A stretch of DNA of 64,000 bases, taken from Bradyrhizobium diazoefficiens. GTDB taxonomy: Bacteria > Pseudomonadota > Alphaproteobacteria > Rhizobiales > Xanthobacteraceae. Shown piece by piece: positions 16,840-25,325 of the stretch. The translations under genes and the position numbers were made by a program. The notes under the pieces are model-generated. The model saw nothing but the letters and a program-made list of their open reading frames with translations. It had not been told where the DNA came from and searched no databases. Where the stretch lies: assembly GCF_018129965.1 (NCBI RefSeq), contig NZ_JAFCKW010000016.1:62001-126000 (forward strand), given 5' to 3'. How positions within the stretch are numbered: position 1 is the first letter of the stretch; every line of letters starts with the position of its first letter.

Positions 16840-17328
16840 ATGAGCGCATTTCGCCAGAGTGTGGAGGCCATGATCCCGGCGTTGCGCCGCTATGCTCGCG
16901 CGCTCACGCGCGAGGCGGATGCGGCCGACGATCTGGTGCAGGATACGCTGGTGCGGGCGCTGCGTTCGGAGCGCCTGTTTCTCGGAGGCGACGTCAGGAG
17001 CTGGCTCTACACGATCCTGACCAACCTCAACAAGAACCGGCGGCGCTCGCTGGCAAGACGCCCGCAGTTCACGCAGCTGACGGAGAACAACCCGGATGCC
17101 AGCGGGACCGAAGCCGAGGGGCGCGACATCGAGAGGGCGCTGGCAACGCTGGGCGAGGAGCAGCGCTCGGTGCTGTTGCTGGTGATGCTGGAAGGCATGA
17201 GCTACCGCGAGGTCGCCGACATCCAGGGCGTGCCGATCGGCACCGTGATGTCCCGCCTGGCGCGCGCGCGTGCACACGTGAAAGCATCGCTGGAGGGTGA
17301 GCGCCCGTCGCTCAGGCGGGTGAAATGA
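16840..17328 (+). CDS. ECF-type RNA polymerase sigma factor
   Basis: This 162-residue protein has only sigma regions 2 and 4. Region 2 is seen in LTREADAADDLVQDTLVRAL and the -10 recognising WLYTILTN segment. Region 4 is GMSYREVADIQGVPIGTVMSRLARAR. AAGGACGGC precedes the ATG at 16840. The next gene encodes a one-TM anti-sigma factor, the usual partner pair. It is not beside a NepR/PhyR locus, so it is probably not EcfG itself. Confidence 0.92.
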   Translation: MSAFRQSVEAMIPALRRYARALTREADAADDLVQDTLVRALRSERLFLGGDVRSWLYTILTNLNKNRRRSLARRPQFTQLTENNPDASGTEAEGRDIERALATLGEEQRSVLLLVMLEGMSYREVADIQGVPIGTVMSRLARARAHVKASLEGERPSLRRVK

Positions 17329-17434
17329 TGGCAGGATCGATGCATCGCACATGCCGCGTCCCCTTCACGGAGACAGAAGCAGCGCAGTCGCACCGCGCCG
17401 GAATTTTTGGGCCGCAGAGCCAGAGACGATCGAT

Positions 17435-18208
17435 ATGAACGAGCACAGGATTTCAGTGACCGAGGACGAACTTCACGCCCATGTCGACGGCGAGTTGCCG
17501 GCCGAGCGCCGCGCCGACGTCGAGGCCTGGCTTGCCGCGCACCCCGAGGATGCCGAGCGCGTGCAATCCTGGCGCGCCATGGCCGAGATGCTGCACGCCC
17601 GCTACGATTCCGTCGCCCAGGAGCCGGTGCCGGCCCGGCTGGAGCTCGAACGGCTGGAGCGCCGTCCCCGGCAATGGTTCTACGGCGCGGCTGCGGCCGT
17701 GCTGCTCGCCTTCGTCGCCGGCGGCAGCGCCGGCTGGGTCGCCCATGGCGCCGCCAATGCGCCCTCGACCTTCCAGAGCTTTACGGCGGATGCGCTCGAT
17801 GCCCACCGCCTCTATGTCGTCGAGGTTCGCCACCCCGTCGAGGTCGGCGGCAACGAGCGCGATCACCTCCAGGCCTGGCTGACCAGGCGCTGCGGCTGGA
17901 CCGTGTTCGCGCCGAACCTGGAGGCGAGCGGGCTCAAGCTGGTTGGCGGCCGGCTCCTGCCGGGACCGAACGGTCCGGCCTCGTTCATGATGTATGAGGG
18001 CGCCTCGGGCGAGCGCTACACAATCTACACCGCCAGGACCGAGAACGGCGCGACGCAGATGCGCTACGCCAAGACGGACAAGGACGGAGCGCTGTTCTGG
18101 GCCGAGCGCGGCGTCGGCTATGTCGTCAGCGGCGGCGGCGCGGACCGCGATCGGCTGACCAGGGTGGCGCAGGCGGTCTACGATCAGGCCGAGAAAAACG
18201 GCGGCTGA
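17435..18208 (+). CDS. Membrane anti-sigma factor paired with the ECF sigma
   Basis: This 257-residue protein has a short cytoplasmic domain (residues 1-80) with the anti-sigma motif DELHAHVDGELPAERR, but without the Cys of zinc-binding ZAS domains. One membrane helix follows at about 85-107 (FYGAAAAVLLAFVAGGSAGW). A periplasmic domain of about 150 residues contains a single Cys in RRCGW. It would hold the upstream sigma factor inactive until a periplasmic signal. The gap of 106 bp from the sigma gene is unusual for a tightly coupled pair. Confidence 0.85.
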   Translation: MNEHRISVTEDELHAHVDGELPAERRADVEAWLAAHPEDAERVQSWRAMAEMLHARYDSVAQEPVPARLELERLERRPRQWFYGAAAAVLLAFVAGGSAGWVAHGAANAPSTFQSFTADALDAHRLYVVEVRHPVEVGGNERDHLQAWLTRRCGWTVFAPNLEASGLKLVGGRLLPGPNGPASFMMYEGASGERYTIYTARTENGATQMRYAKTDKDGALFWAERGVGYVVSGGGADRDRLTRVAQAVYDQAEKNGG

Positions 18209-18527
18209 ACAACCGCGCGAACGCTGTGCCTCGATTCCGTCATTGAAAATTTGGAATCAGGACATGGGCGCGTCTCATTATCGCACCGGATGCTCACGCG
18301 AAAATGAGCAGCGTTCGATCCGCCGATCGACGCGGGCGGCCTCGATTGGGGTTTTTGGTACCGCGCTGGTCCCCCTCTCGAGGCCGCACCTTTTTATCGG
18401 CTGTCCCGCCGGACCGCCGACACGTCGAACATTTCAAGCGCTACCACGCCTCCCCGATATGACGAGCATCATCTACTGGACGATGCGCTCAACCTTTCGG
18501 GAGCCCCCTCGGCTTCGGACCTTCGTC
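18209..18527. other. Intergenic region with a candidate small RNA or leaderless transcript
   Basis: The stretch between the anti-sigma gene and the dnaJ-like gene has no convincing gene; the one long plus-strand frame overlaps the dnaJ-like 3' end and lacks a ribosome site. It contains CTCATT/AATGAG arms near 18275-18307 and the strong hairpin listed separately at 18336-18387. A small RNA ending at that hairpin is possible but unproven. Confidence 0.4.
18336..18395 (+). terminator. Long hairpin with T-tract downstream of the anti-sigma gene
   Basis: GCGGCCTCGA (18336-18345) pairs perfectly with TCGAGGCCGC (18378-18387); GGGG (18348-18351) can pair inside with CCCC (18371-18374). The stem is followed by ACCTTTTT. 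It would end the sigma/anti-sigma transcript, or a small RNA. A separate start for a small RNA was not found. Confidence 0.65.
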
Positions 18528-19490
18528 CTAACCAAGCCCGCTACGTGGATTGTAAGGATGATGGTCGCGCCATTTTTCCATCAATGCTTCAAGTTCGGCG
18601 TCGTTCCCGTCCGGTAGCATAATCCTGATCGTGACGAAGAGATCCCCGGTTGCACCGGCTTTCGGCAGGCCTTTGCCCTTGAGGCGGAAGGTCCGCCCGC
18701 TGGAGGTGTTCTTAGGGACCGAAAGCTCGACGGCATTGCCGAGCGTCGGCACGCGGACCTTGCCGCCGAGGACCGCCTCATAGAGCGTAACCGGCAGGTC
18801 GATCCTGAGATCCGAGCCCTCGATCTTGAAGAACGGATGCGGCGCGACGTTGATGGTGATCAACAGATCGCCCGGCGGATGGCCCTGGGCGCTCTCGCCC
18901 TGCCCGCGCAGGCGGATCTGCTGGCCCTCGGTGACGCCGGCCGGAATCTTGACGTTCAGTTCCTTGCCGTTCGGCAGCCGGACGCGCTTTTCGCCGCCCT
19001 TGACCGACTCTTCCAGCGAGACGGACATCGCCACGTTGACGTCGAGATCGAGCCCGATCCCGCCGGTGTCGAATTCGAATTGGGCACCGCCGCCGGCCCC
19101 GGGCCGCGCGCCGCGCACGCCGCCGCCGAACATGCTGTTGAGAATGTCCTCGAACCCGCCCGCGCCCTGGCCTGGGCCAGCGCCGCCGCCGCGGAACGAA
19201 TACTCAAATCCGCCCGGACCTGCGCGACCGCGCGGCCCGCCGCCGCCCGGAAAGCCCTGGAAGCGCGGCTTGCCCTCGGCGTCGATCTCGCCGCGGTCGA
19301 ACTGCTTGCGCTTGTCCTCGTCGCCGAGGATCTCGTTCGCCGAGTTGATCTCGGAGAACCGCTCGGCGGCCTTCGGGTCGTCCTTGTTGCTGTCGGGATG
19401 ATGCTTCTTGGCAAGCTTGCGATAGGCGCTCTTGATCGCGGCAGCGCTAGCGCCCCGCTGCACCCCCAAGACCTCATAGGGGTCGCGCAT
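18528..19490 (-). CDS. DnaJ-family co-chaperone (CbpA-like)
   Basis: This 320-residue protein has a J domain at residues 1-66 with HPD (KKHHPDSNKDDPKA), a Gly/Phe-rich linker of about 80 residues, and a DnaJ C-terminal substrate-binding domain. It lacks the zinc-finger CxxCxGxG repeats of full DnaJ, so it is CbpA-like. It would stimulate DnaK ATPase and hold unfolded clients. GAGAGGAGACG precedes the start. A heat-shock-like promoter element is seen upstream (19553-19581). Confidence 0.9.
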   Translation of the reverse strand: MRDPYEVLGVQRGASAAAIKSAYRKLAKKHHPDSNKDDPKAAERFSEINSANEILGDEDKRKQFDRGEIDAEGKPRFQGFPGGGGPRGRAGPGGFEYSFRGGGAGPGQGAGGFEDILNSMFGGGVRGARPGAGGGAQFEFDTGGIGLDLDVNVAMSVSLEESVKGGEKRVRLPNGKELNVKIPAGVTEGQQIRLRGQGESAQGHPPGDLLITINVAPHPFFKIEGSDLRIDLPVTLYEAVLGGKVRVPTLGNAVELSVPKNTSSGRTFRLKGKGLPKAGATGDLFVTIRIMLPDGNDAELEALMEKWRDHHPYNPRSGLG

Positions 19491-19552
19491 CCGTCACGTC
19501 TCCTCTCGAGAAATCGAAATGTTCAAAGGGCTCCCCAGCCCATCTGAGCCTC

Positions 19553-19581
19553 ATGTGGGGGGCGAGTGATATTTTTGCAAC
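19553..19581 (-). promoter_or_regulatory. Sigma32-like promoter of the dnaJ-family gene
   Basis: On the minus strand GTTGCAA (19575-19581) and CCCCACAT (19553-19560) are 14 bp apart. This resembles the heat-shock sigma consensus CTTGAAA-N11-16-CCCCATNT with mismatches. The -10 element lies about 63 bp upstream of the start. Suggestive only. Confidence 0.4.
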
Positions 19582-19610
19582 TAGTCAGGTGAAGCGATCC
19601 GTACCGATTC

Positions 19611-19680
19611 GAGCATGATCTTATCGGAAAACCGGTTCCCGGTTCTTGGGAACGCGGCCCTCCGGATCCGGATCATGCTC
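19611..19680. repeat. Intergenic palindrome with GAGCATGATC/GATCATGCTC arms
   Basis: Perfect 10-bp inverted arms GAGCATGATC (19611-19620) and GATCATGCTC (19671-19680) enclose an imperfect GGTTCCC/GGGAACC-type core. This is a common Rhizobiales dispersed palindrome. It lies between the convergent-facing ends of two minus-strand genes, the lipoprotein stop being at 19679. Confidence 0.8.
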
Positions 19681-20086
19681 AGCTCCGCCACGGCTTTAGC
19701 GTATGGATCTCCCAACGGCCACGGCTGCCTTGGCAGCCGGCGCCCTGCAGCCAGCTCTCGGTGCTGCCGTTGACGAAGCTTGCCAGGAAATCGCGGCACT
19801 TGCGTCCGTCCTCGGCTGCATAGGATTGCGCGATCGGCGTGACCGAGCCCCGCGCTCCGGTTTCCGGATTTTCCCAGTGCTGGCTGGAATCCTTGTCGCC
19901 CTTGCTGAGGACGTCAGAGGCGGCGTTACGGGCGAAAGCAAGATCGGTCTCGGTCGGCGCGGCGTCCTTGGCCGGCCGCGCGATCGAGCCGGTGAGGTCG
20001 CTGTCGTCGGCCTTGGCATAGGCGCTGGTGTCATTGCGGGAAAAGCTGCACCCGCCGGCGCCGAGCCCGATCAAAATCATCGTCAT
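19679..20086 (-). CDS. RT0821/Lpp0805-family surface lipoprotein
   Basis: This 135-residue protein starts at ATG 20086 with a lipoprotein signal peptide ending in the lipobox LGAGGC. The mature part ends with the surface-antigen-like segment WENPETGARGSVTPI and SWLQGAGCQGSRGRW. Such 17-kDa-antigen-like lipoproteins are anchored in the outer membrane; the role is unknown. A much longer frame to 20242 would place the lipobox internally, so it is rejected. It is divergent from pdxH. Confidence 0.78.
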   Translation of the reverse strand: MTMILIGLGAGGCSFSRNDTSAYAKADDSDLTGSIARPAKDAAPTETDLAFARNAASDVLSKGDKDSSQHWENPETGARGSVTPIAQSYAAEDGRKCRDFLASFVNGSTESWLQGAGCQGSRGRWEIHTLKPWRS

Positions 20087-20199
20087 GACGAAGCCCGACG
20101 GCCGGATCGCCGATAGGCCAACGCATTCCCATGCCCTATATAGGGCGGCAGCGGACAACAACGCGTTTTGGGCCGCGGGACGCAACTCGGACTCCAGAC

Positions 20200-20841
20200 A
20201 TGACCGACACGACCTCGATGAAACACCAGACACCCTTAACATCCGGTGATTTTACCGCCGCCGACGAACCATTTGCGCTTTTCGAGGCCTGGTTGAGCGA
20301 GGCGACCAAGAGCGAGCCAAACGATCCGAACGCCATGGCGCTCGCAACCGTCGATCCCGATGGTCTGCCGGATGTGCGCATGGTGCTGATGAAAGGCTTC
20401 GATACCGAGGGTTTCGTGTTCTACAGCCACATCGCCAGCCAGAAGGGCCGCGAACTCGCCGCAAACCCTAAGGCGGCTTTACTTTTTCACTGGAAATCGC
20501 TGCGCCGTCAGGTCCGCGTCCGCGGCAACGTGACGCCGGTGACCGAGGCAGAGGCTGACGCTTATTTTGCCACCCGCCCCAAGCAGGCGCAGATCGGCGC
20601 CTGGGCGAGCAAGCAATCGCAAGAACTGGAAAGCCGCTTCGCCTTCGAACAGGCCATCGCGAAGGTCGCGACCAAATACGTCATCGGCGAGGTGCCGCGG
20701 CCACCGGGCTGGAGCGGCTGGCGCATCACGCCGGCGCGGATCGAGTTCTGGCACGACCGCCCATTTCGCCTGCACGACCGCATCGAATTTCGCCGTGACG
20801 CGGCCGGTCAGCCGTGGTCCAAGACGCGGATGTATCCTTGA
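20200..20841 (+). CDS. pdxH: Pyridoxamine 5'-phosphate oxidase
   Basis: This 213-residue FMN enzyme oxidises PNP or PMP to PLP, the final step of vitamin B6 salvage and synthesis. Visible motifs are MALATVDPDGLPDVRMVLMKG with the FMN-binding RMVLMK, FYSHIASQKGRELAANP, the RRQVRVRG strand, and the terminal PxRIEFWHDRPFRLHDR. An SDR gene follows 32 bp downstream in the same direction, suggesting an operon. ATG 20218 is an alternative internal start. Confidence 0.94.
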   Translation: MTDTTSMKHQTPLTSGDFTAADEPFALFEAWLSEATKSEPNDPNAMALATVDPDGLPDVRMVLMKGFDTEGFVFYSHIASQKGRELAANPKAALLFHWKSLRRQVRVRGNVTPVTEAEADAYFATRPKQAQIGAWASKQSQELESRFAFEQAIAKVATKYVIGEVPRPPGWSGWRITPARIEFWHDRPFRLHDRIEFRRDAAGQPWSKTRMYP

Positions 20842-20873
20842 GCCTCGTTTCGAACTCCGGGCCGACCTGAAAG

Positions 20874-21632
20874 ATGTCCATGCCGAATTCGTCCAATGCG
20901 CCGCGCCGCACGCTGCTCCTGACCGGAGCAAGCCGCGGCATCGGCCATGCCACCGTGATCCGCTTCTCGTCGGCGGGCTGGCGTGTCATCACCTGCTCGC
21001 GGCATCCGTTTCCGGAGGATTGTCCCTGGGATGCCGGCCCCGAGGATCACATCCAGGTCGATCTCGGCAATCCCGCCGACACCACGCGCGCAATCTCCGA
21101 CATCCGCGAGCGCCTCGAAGGCGGCATGCTGCATGCGCTGGTCAACAACGCCGCGATCTCGCCGAAGGGCCCCGGCGGCTCCAGGCTCGGCTCGGTCGAC
21201 ACCGACCTCGACACCTGGACACACGTGTTTCACGTCAATTTCTTCGCGCCGATCATGATCGCGCGCGGACTGATCGAGGAGTTGAAGGCCGCCAAGGGCT
21301 CGGTGGTGAACGTCACCTCGATCGCGGGCTCGCGCGTGCATCCCTTCGCGGGCGCCGCCTATGCCACGTCGAAAGCCGCGCTCGCATCCCTGACCCGCGA
21401 GATGGCCTCGGACTTCGGCCGCGTCGGCGTCCGCGTCAACGCGATCGCGCCGGGCGAGATCGACACCTCGATCCTGTCGCCGGGCACCGACAAGATCGTC
21501 GAGCAGCAAATCCCGTTGCACCGCCTCGGCACGCCCGACGAAGTCGCCAAGATCATCTACGTGCTGTGCACGGATACGAGTTCCTACGTCAACGGCGCCG
21601 AGATCCACATCAACGGCGGCCAGCACGTGTAG
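20874..21632 (+). CDS. SDR family oxidoreductase
   Basis: This 252-residue Rossmann protein has TGASRGIG (NAD(P)-binding), NNAA, Ser in NVTSIAGS and the catalytic YATSK. The C-terminal PGEIDTSI and YVNGAEIHINGGQHV are typical of classical SDRs. The substrate is unknown. It follows pdxH at 32 bp and probably shares its transcript. A second ATG six bases downstream (20880) is also possible. Confidence 0.88.
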   Translation: MSMPNSSNAPRRTLLLTGASRGIGHATVIRFSSAGWRVITCSRHPFPEDCPWDAGPEDHIQVDLGNPADTTRAISDIRERLEGGMLHALVNNAAISPKGPGGSRLGSVDTDLDTWTHVFHVNFFAPIMIARGLIEELKAAKGSVVNVTSIAGSRVHPFAGAAYATSKAALASLTREMASDFGRVGVRVNAIAPGEIDTSILSPGTDKIVEQQIPLHRLGTPDEVAKIIYVLCTDTSSYVNGAEIHINGGQHV

Positions 21633-21749
21633 CTGATCTTCGTTATTGCGAGCGAAGCGAAGCAATGACGGAATTGGAAGCAACGCGGGAAGCAAGGCGA
21701 TCCAGACAACGCCGCCGCAGGACCTGGATCGCCTTTAACCTTCCGTTCC

Positions 21750-21968
21750 TCAATCGAGTCGAATCCGACGTGACCTCTCGCGCGGCCGCGGCGCGGCCGT
21801 GCTGATTGCAGTCGAGCAGTCGTCGTCATTCTCACCGTCGAGCAGCGGAGCACCACAGTGCCGGCACATCCGCGCCGACATCGACGACGCTTTGCCGCCC
21901 GCCAGGACCTGGCGATAGTTCGCGAGGTCGATGACGTTGCGGGGCGACGTTATGTGTTTTTCAACCAT
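21750..21968 (-). CDS. Small hypothetical protein with a CxxC motif
   Basis: This 72-residue protein has a central CRHCGAPLLDGENDDDC motif, giving a CxxC pair and one more cysteine, as in short zinc-ribbon or redox proteins. The N-terminal RNVIDLANYRQVLAGG has a helix-like pattern. GAGGAACAGCC gives the ATG at 21968 a good Shine-Dalgarno. The protein looks like a conserved Bradyrhizobium small protein, but no function is known. The Arg-rich tail after the motif is less convincing. Confidence 0.65.
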   Translation of the reverse strand: MVEKHITSPRNVIDLANYRQVLAGGKASSMSARMCRHCGAPLLDGENDDDCSTAISTAAPRPRERSRRIRLD

Positions 21969-22174
21969 GGCTGTTCCTCGCGGCTACAAGCTGCTTATCG
22001 CAGACAAGGCTCGCGCAAACGTTCAGCCCACCGCTCAAATTTTACCGGAGGAATTGGGGCGCGGCGAACACATCACCGCATGGCCTCAATCCCGCTCTAT
22101 TCTGCGACACCAGTGACGGTGTCTCCGCGAATGGCGTAAGGTCTCGGTAGCCATTCGGCCAGAGTGCTGCGCTC

Positions 22175-23152
22175 TCAGAGCCACTTCTTCCACTTGAAGA
22201 TCCAGTACGGAACGATGGCCGCGAACAGCATCAGCACCAGCGCCAGCGGATAACCATGCGCCCATTCGAGCTCCGGCATCGACTTGAAGTTCATGCCGTA
22301 GATCGAGGCGATCAGCGTCGGCGGCATCAGGACGACGGCCATGACCGAAAACAGCTTGATGATGTTGTTCTGCTCTAGGTTGACGACACCGAGCATGGCA
22401 TCGAGCACGAACGTGATCTTGCTGGACAGATAGGAGGCGTGGTCGGTCAGCGAGACGACGTCGCGCTGCATCGTCTTGAGCTGCTCGCGCATGTCCTTCG
22501 ACCACTTCACGCCTTCCACCACCGCCGAGAGGAAGGCGACGACGCGGCCGATCGAGACCAGGCTCTCGCGAACCTTCGAGGTGAGATCGCCCTTGCGGCC
22601 GATCGAGATCAGGATCTGGGAATATTGCTTGGCGTGGCCGTGGCGCTCGCTCTCGGGCTCAAAGATGTCGTGGCTGACCTGGTCGATGTCGGCGCCGCAG
22701 CGTTCCAGAATGTCGGCGCAACGGTCGATCACGGCGTCGAGCAGCTCCATCAGCACCATCTCGCCGGTGATCCCCGGCGTGCAGGAGCGGGCGAGCTTGG
22801 CCTCGACCAGCGCGAAGGGCTTTGGCTGATCGTAGCGCACCGTGACCAGGCGATGGTCGCCGAGGATGAAGGTCACCGCCGTGGTCCGGGGCATATCGGT
22901 ATCGGAGTGGCACATCAGCGTCGCCGTCATGTAGCGGGCGCCGTTCTCGATATAGAGGCGGCTGGAGATCTCGATCTCCTGCATGTCCTCCCGGGTGGGG
23001 ATCGCGATGCCCGACAGCCGCTCCACCGCCTTGTCCTCGGCCGCGGTCGGGTTGACCAGGTCGATCCATACCGCATGCTCCGGAACCGCAGCAAGATCGT
23101 CGATGACGGCCTTCTTGAGGGAGGTCTCGGAGGGAACGAACACAGAAAACAT
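22175..23152 (-). CDS. corA: CorA family divalent cation transporter
   Basis: This 325-residue protein has a cytoplasmic alpha/beta domain of about 260 residues and two C-terminal membrane helices. The first ends in the signature IYGMNF (GMN motif), which forms the selectivity filter of pentameric Mg2+/Co2+ channels. The acidic/aromatic loop after GMN is FKSMPELEW. TGGAG precedes ATG 23152. It mediates Mg2+ (perhaps Ni2+/Co2+) uptake in the inner membrane. Confidence 0.92.
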   Translation of the reverse strand: MFSVFVPSETSLKKAVIDDLAAVPEHAVWIDLVNPTAAEDKAVERLSGIAIPTREDMQEIEISSRLYIENGARYMTATLMCHSDTDMPRTTAVTFILGDHRLVTVRYDQPKPFALVEAKLARSCTPGITGEMVLMELLDAVIDRCADILERCGADIDQVSHDIFEPESERHGHAKQYSQILISIGRKGDLTSKVRESLVSIGRVVAFLSAVVEGVKWSKDMREQLKTMQRDVVSLTDHASYLSSKITFVLDAMLGVVNLEQNNIIKLFSVMAVVLMPPTLIASIYGMNFKSMPELEWAHGYPLALVLMLFAAIVPYWIFKWKKWL

Positions 23153-23472
23153 GCACAACTCCAGCGGGGGGGGCCTGCGACCGAATGACAGCCCTTAGCG
23201 CGATTCTGACAAGTTCATGATGACAAGCACATTAACGGAGCATTGGCATTTGTGGCCGCACCGTGGCACGGAATCGACAGTGCGCTCAAAAACCGGCCTG
23301 AGGGAGCAAAACTTGCGGCAAAAAAGCCACAGGTCAGGTCCCGCAGCACGGGACAAGGTCCGAAGCGCTGGAATTGTGGCACGTTTCAACGATAATAGAG
23401 ACCAACGGAGTCGTGGTCTTGGGCTTGGCTCAAGCTCCACGAAAGCTTGTTGTTGTCGATTGGAACCAGATC
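23153..23472. other. Divergent intergenic region, corA / L,D-transpeptidase
   Basis: About 320 bp carry the two divergent promoters, with a run of A/T-rich segments around 23280-23330. I see no gene. A TGGCACG at 23377-23383 resembles half a sigma54 promoter but has no matching -12 element. Two direct half-repeats around GTCCCGC/GGGAC near 23338-23355 form a small hairpin. Confidence 0.4.
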
Positions 23473-24159
23473 ATGTCGTCGCTGAAAGTTATGCTGGGTA
23501 TTTTGGCCGCTGGCCTGATGCTGTCGGGCTGCATGCAGGCCACGCATTTTGAAGCGACCGACACCAAGGCCTTCAAGCCCAAGGACAAGGAACTGCTCGC
23601 CAAGGTCCGCTACGAGAACACCCCGGTCGCCGAGCCTTTCCGTCGCGCCATCGTCGATTACCATCGCAAGGAATCGCCGGGCTCCATCGTGGTCGATTCC
23701 GACAACCACTACCTCTACTACGTGCTGGATGGCGGCAAGGCGATCCGCTACGGCATCACCGTCGGCGAAGAAGCCATGGCATGGTCGGGCATCGCCAAGG
23801 TCGGCAGCATGACCGAGTGGCCGGCCTGGCATCCGACCCCGGGTGAGATTTCGCGCCTTGGCGTTCCGACCTATGTTCCGCCCGGCCCGGACAATCCGAT
23901 GGGCTCGCGCGCGATGTATCTCTACTCGGGCGGCAAGGACACGCTGTTCCGCATTCACGGCACCAACCAGCCGGAATATATCGGCGCCTCGATCTCGTCG
24001 GGCTGCATCCGCCTGACCAACGAAGACGCGATCGATCTCTATAGCCGCGTCAAGGTCGGCACCATCGTCGTGGTGCTCGAGCCGAAGCATGGCGACTCGC
24101 CCTACAATTCGCGGCTGGCGCTGGGCGGCACCAGCACCGGCCAGGCGGGCAGCTTCTAG
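23473..24159 (+). CDS. L,D-transpeptidase lipoprotein (YkuD domain)
   Basis: This 228-residue protein has a lipoprotein signal with lipobox LMLSGC and a YkuD domain. The catalytic signature is HGTN (FRIHGTNQPEYIG) followed by SSGCIRL with the nucleophilic cysteine. L,D-transpeptidases make 3-3 peptidoglycan cross-links or attach outer-membrane proteins to the wall. The family's L,D-TPs may sit in the periplasm, here anchored to the outer membrane. ATG 23473 is chosen because it directly precedes the signal peptide. Confidence 0.9.
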   Translation: MSSLKVMLGILAAGLMLSGCMQATHFEATDTKAFKPKDKELLAKVRYENTPVAEPFRRAIVDYHRKESPGSIVVDSDNHYLYYVLDGGKAIRYGITVGEEAMAWSGIAKVGSMTEWPAWHPTPGEISRLGVPTYVPPGPDNPMGSRAMYLYSGGKDTLFRIHGTNQPEYIGASISSGCIRLTNEDAIDLYSRVKVGTIVVVLEPKHGDSPYNSRLALGGTSTGQAGSF

Positions 24160-24181
24160 TCGCTCCCCGATATCGACATCC

Positions 24182-24209
24182 AAAAGCGCCGGTTTACCGG
24201 CGCTTTTTT
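24182..24209. terminator. Bidirectional intrinsic terminator
   Basis: AAAAGCGCCGG-TTTA-CCGGCGCTTTTTT is a strong perfect hairpin with A- and T-tracts on both sides. It serves the plus-strand L,D-transpeptidase and overlaps the end of the minus-strand extensin-like gene (24194 stop), so both convergent genes can use it. Confidence 0.9.
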
Positions 24210-25261
24210 GTTGCCGGCTTGCGCGGCTGGGCCTCGGCGCCCTCCGCGAGCGGTGCGCCGGACTTCGCGGCCGCCTCGTGATCGGCCCCCTCTTCCGCCT
24301 CGGATTTGGCCGCGACTTCGCGCGGCGGAGCTTCCTCCGGACGTTCCGCCGGCAGCAGCGGCGCGACCTGCGGCAGCGGATCCCAGACGTTCCACTGGCA
24401 GATCCGGTAATCGTTTCGCCGCTGCGCGAGGTCGAGATGGATGTGGTCCTCGTGGTACCAGTCCGAGCCCGGCCCGAGCACGGTGGAGAAGCGCGCGCAG
24501 ACCGAATGGAGCACGCGTTCACGCACGTCGCGGGACATCGTCCGGTCGGTGAGGCCGATCGACTGTCCATTGGCCAGCTTGATGGCGCGCACGTCGAGCG
24601 CGTTGGCCTTGCCGTGCTCGGACAGCATGGCGCCGGCGACGCGGTTACGGCCGCGGCACTCGAAGCTGTCGAAATTATCGAGATCGCTGATGGTCGAGCC
24701 GAGGTTCGCGGCCAGCGGCACCATGTCCTTGCGGACCCAGTCTGCGATCGCGGAGGCCATGGTGCAGCGGAGGACCGCCGCAGGCTTGACCGCCACCCTG
24801 CGCTTGTCCGGCAGCACGATCGCCTCCAGCCGCACCAGATCCTCGCCACCACAGGCGCCGGGGCCGCGGATGTCGGGTATGGACGGTGCGACCGCGACCT
24901 CCTCGGTCAGCGCGAGGCGGCAGGCCGAAGCCTGCTTCTCGGGCGGCGGCGCGGCCTCGGCAGGCTTGCTGGCGCCCGGCTTGTCGGCAGACGGCTCGGC
25001 GGCGGCCGCCGCCGGCGGCTCCTCCACGGCTTTCGGGGCTTCGTCAGGACGGGGTCTCGGTAGCGGTATCCTGGCGGAATGGACCGCGCGTTGTGGTGTG
25101 CCAAGACCCAAGATATCCAGCGGCGCAGCATGGTTTCGCGCCTCTGCCCGCTCCGGGAGCGTCAGCGACAGCCCGAGCGCAGCGGTAACCATTGCCGCGC
25201 CGGCGGACATATAGCCGCGACAAGACCATTTGCGGCGAAAGTCCAGCAGGCTAGAACTCAT
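24194..25261 (-). CDS. Extensin-like protein (Extensin_C domain), exported
   Basis: This 355-residue protein has an N-terminal signal/membrane segment (residues 16-35), a Pro/Ala-rich linker of about 65 residues, an Extensin_C-type domain and a charged C-terminal tail. The domain shows ACRLAL, FDSFECRGRN and the histidine/aspartate motifs SEHGKANALDV and WYHEDHIHLDL, which look like a metal-dependent D-Ala-D-Ala carboxypeptidase-like site. It is likely a cell-envelope protein. ATG 25261 precedes a membrane segment; the longer frame to 25372 crosses the divergent ligase start. Confidence 0.82.
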   Translation of the reverse strand: MSSSLLDFRRKWSCRGYMSAGAAMVTAALGLSLTLPERAEARNHAAPLDILGLGTPQRAVHSARIPLPRPRPDEAPKAVEEPPAAAAAEPSADKPGASKPAEAAPPPEKQASACRLALTEEVAVAPSIPDIRGPGACGGEDLVRLEAIVLPDKRRVAVKPAAVLRCTMASAIADWVRKDMVPLAANLGSTISDLDNFDSFECRGRNRVAGAMLSEHGKANALDVRAIKLANGQSIGLTDRTMSRDVRERVLHSVCARFSTVLGPGSDWYHEDHIHLDLAQRRNDYRICQWNVWDPLPQVAPLLPAERPEEAPPREVAAKSEAEEGADHEAAAKSGAPLAEGAEAQPRKPATKKRR

Positions 25262-25325
25262 GACAATGCTTTGGCCCCGCGCTGAGAGCGATAACAGGTC
25301 CAGCCCACCTCGGAGGAACAACGGA

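Noticed and set aside
18243..18617. A 124-codon plus-strand frame after the anti-sigma gene
   Set aside because: It overlaps the conserved 3' end of the dnaJ-like gene by 90 bp, crosses a terminator-like hairpin, and has no ribosome site or known domain.
21967..22116. Small plus-strand frame starting inside the ATG of the CxxC protein gene
   Set aside because: It has no Shine-Dalgarno, while the opposite start has a good one; the two share the CCATGG site, so only the minus-strand gene is kept.
23377..23395. TGGCACG resembling half of a sigma54 promoter before the L,D-transpeptidase
   Set aside because: The following bases do not give the TTGC -12 element at the required spacing.
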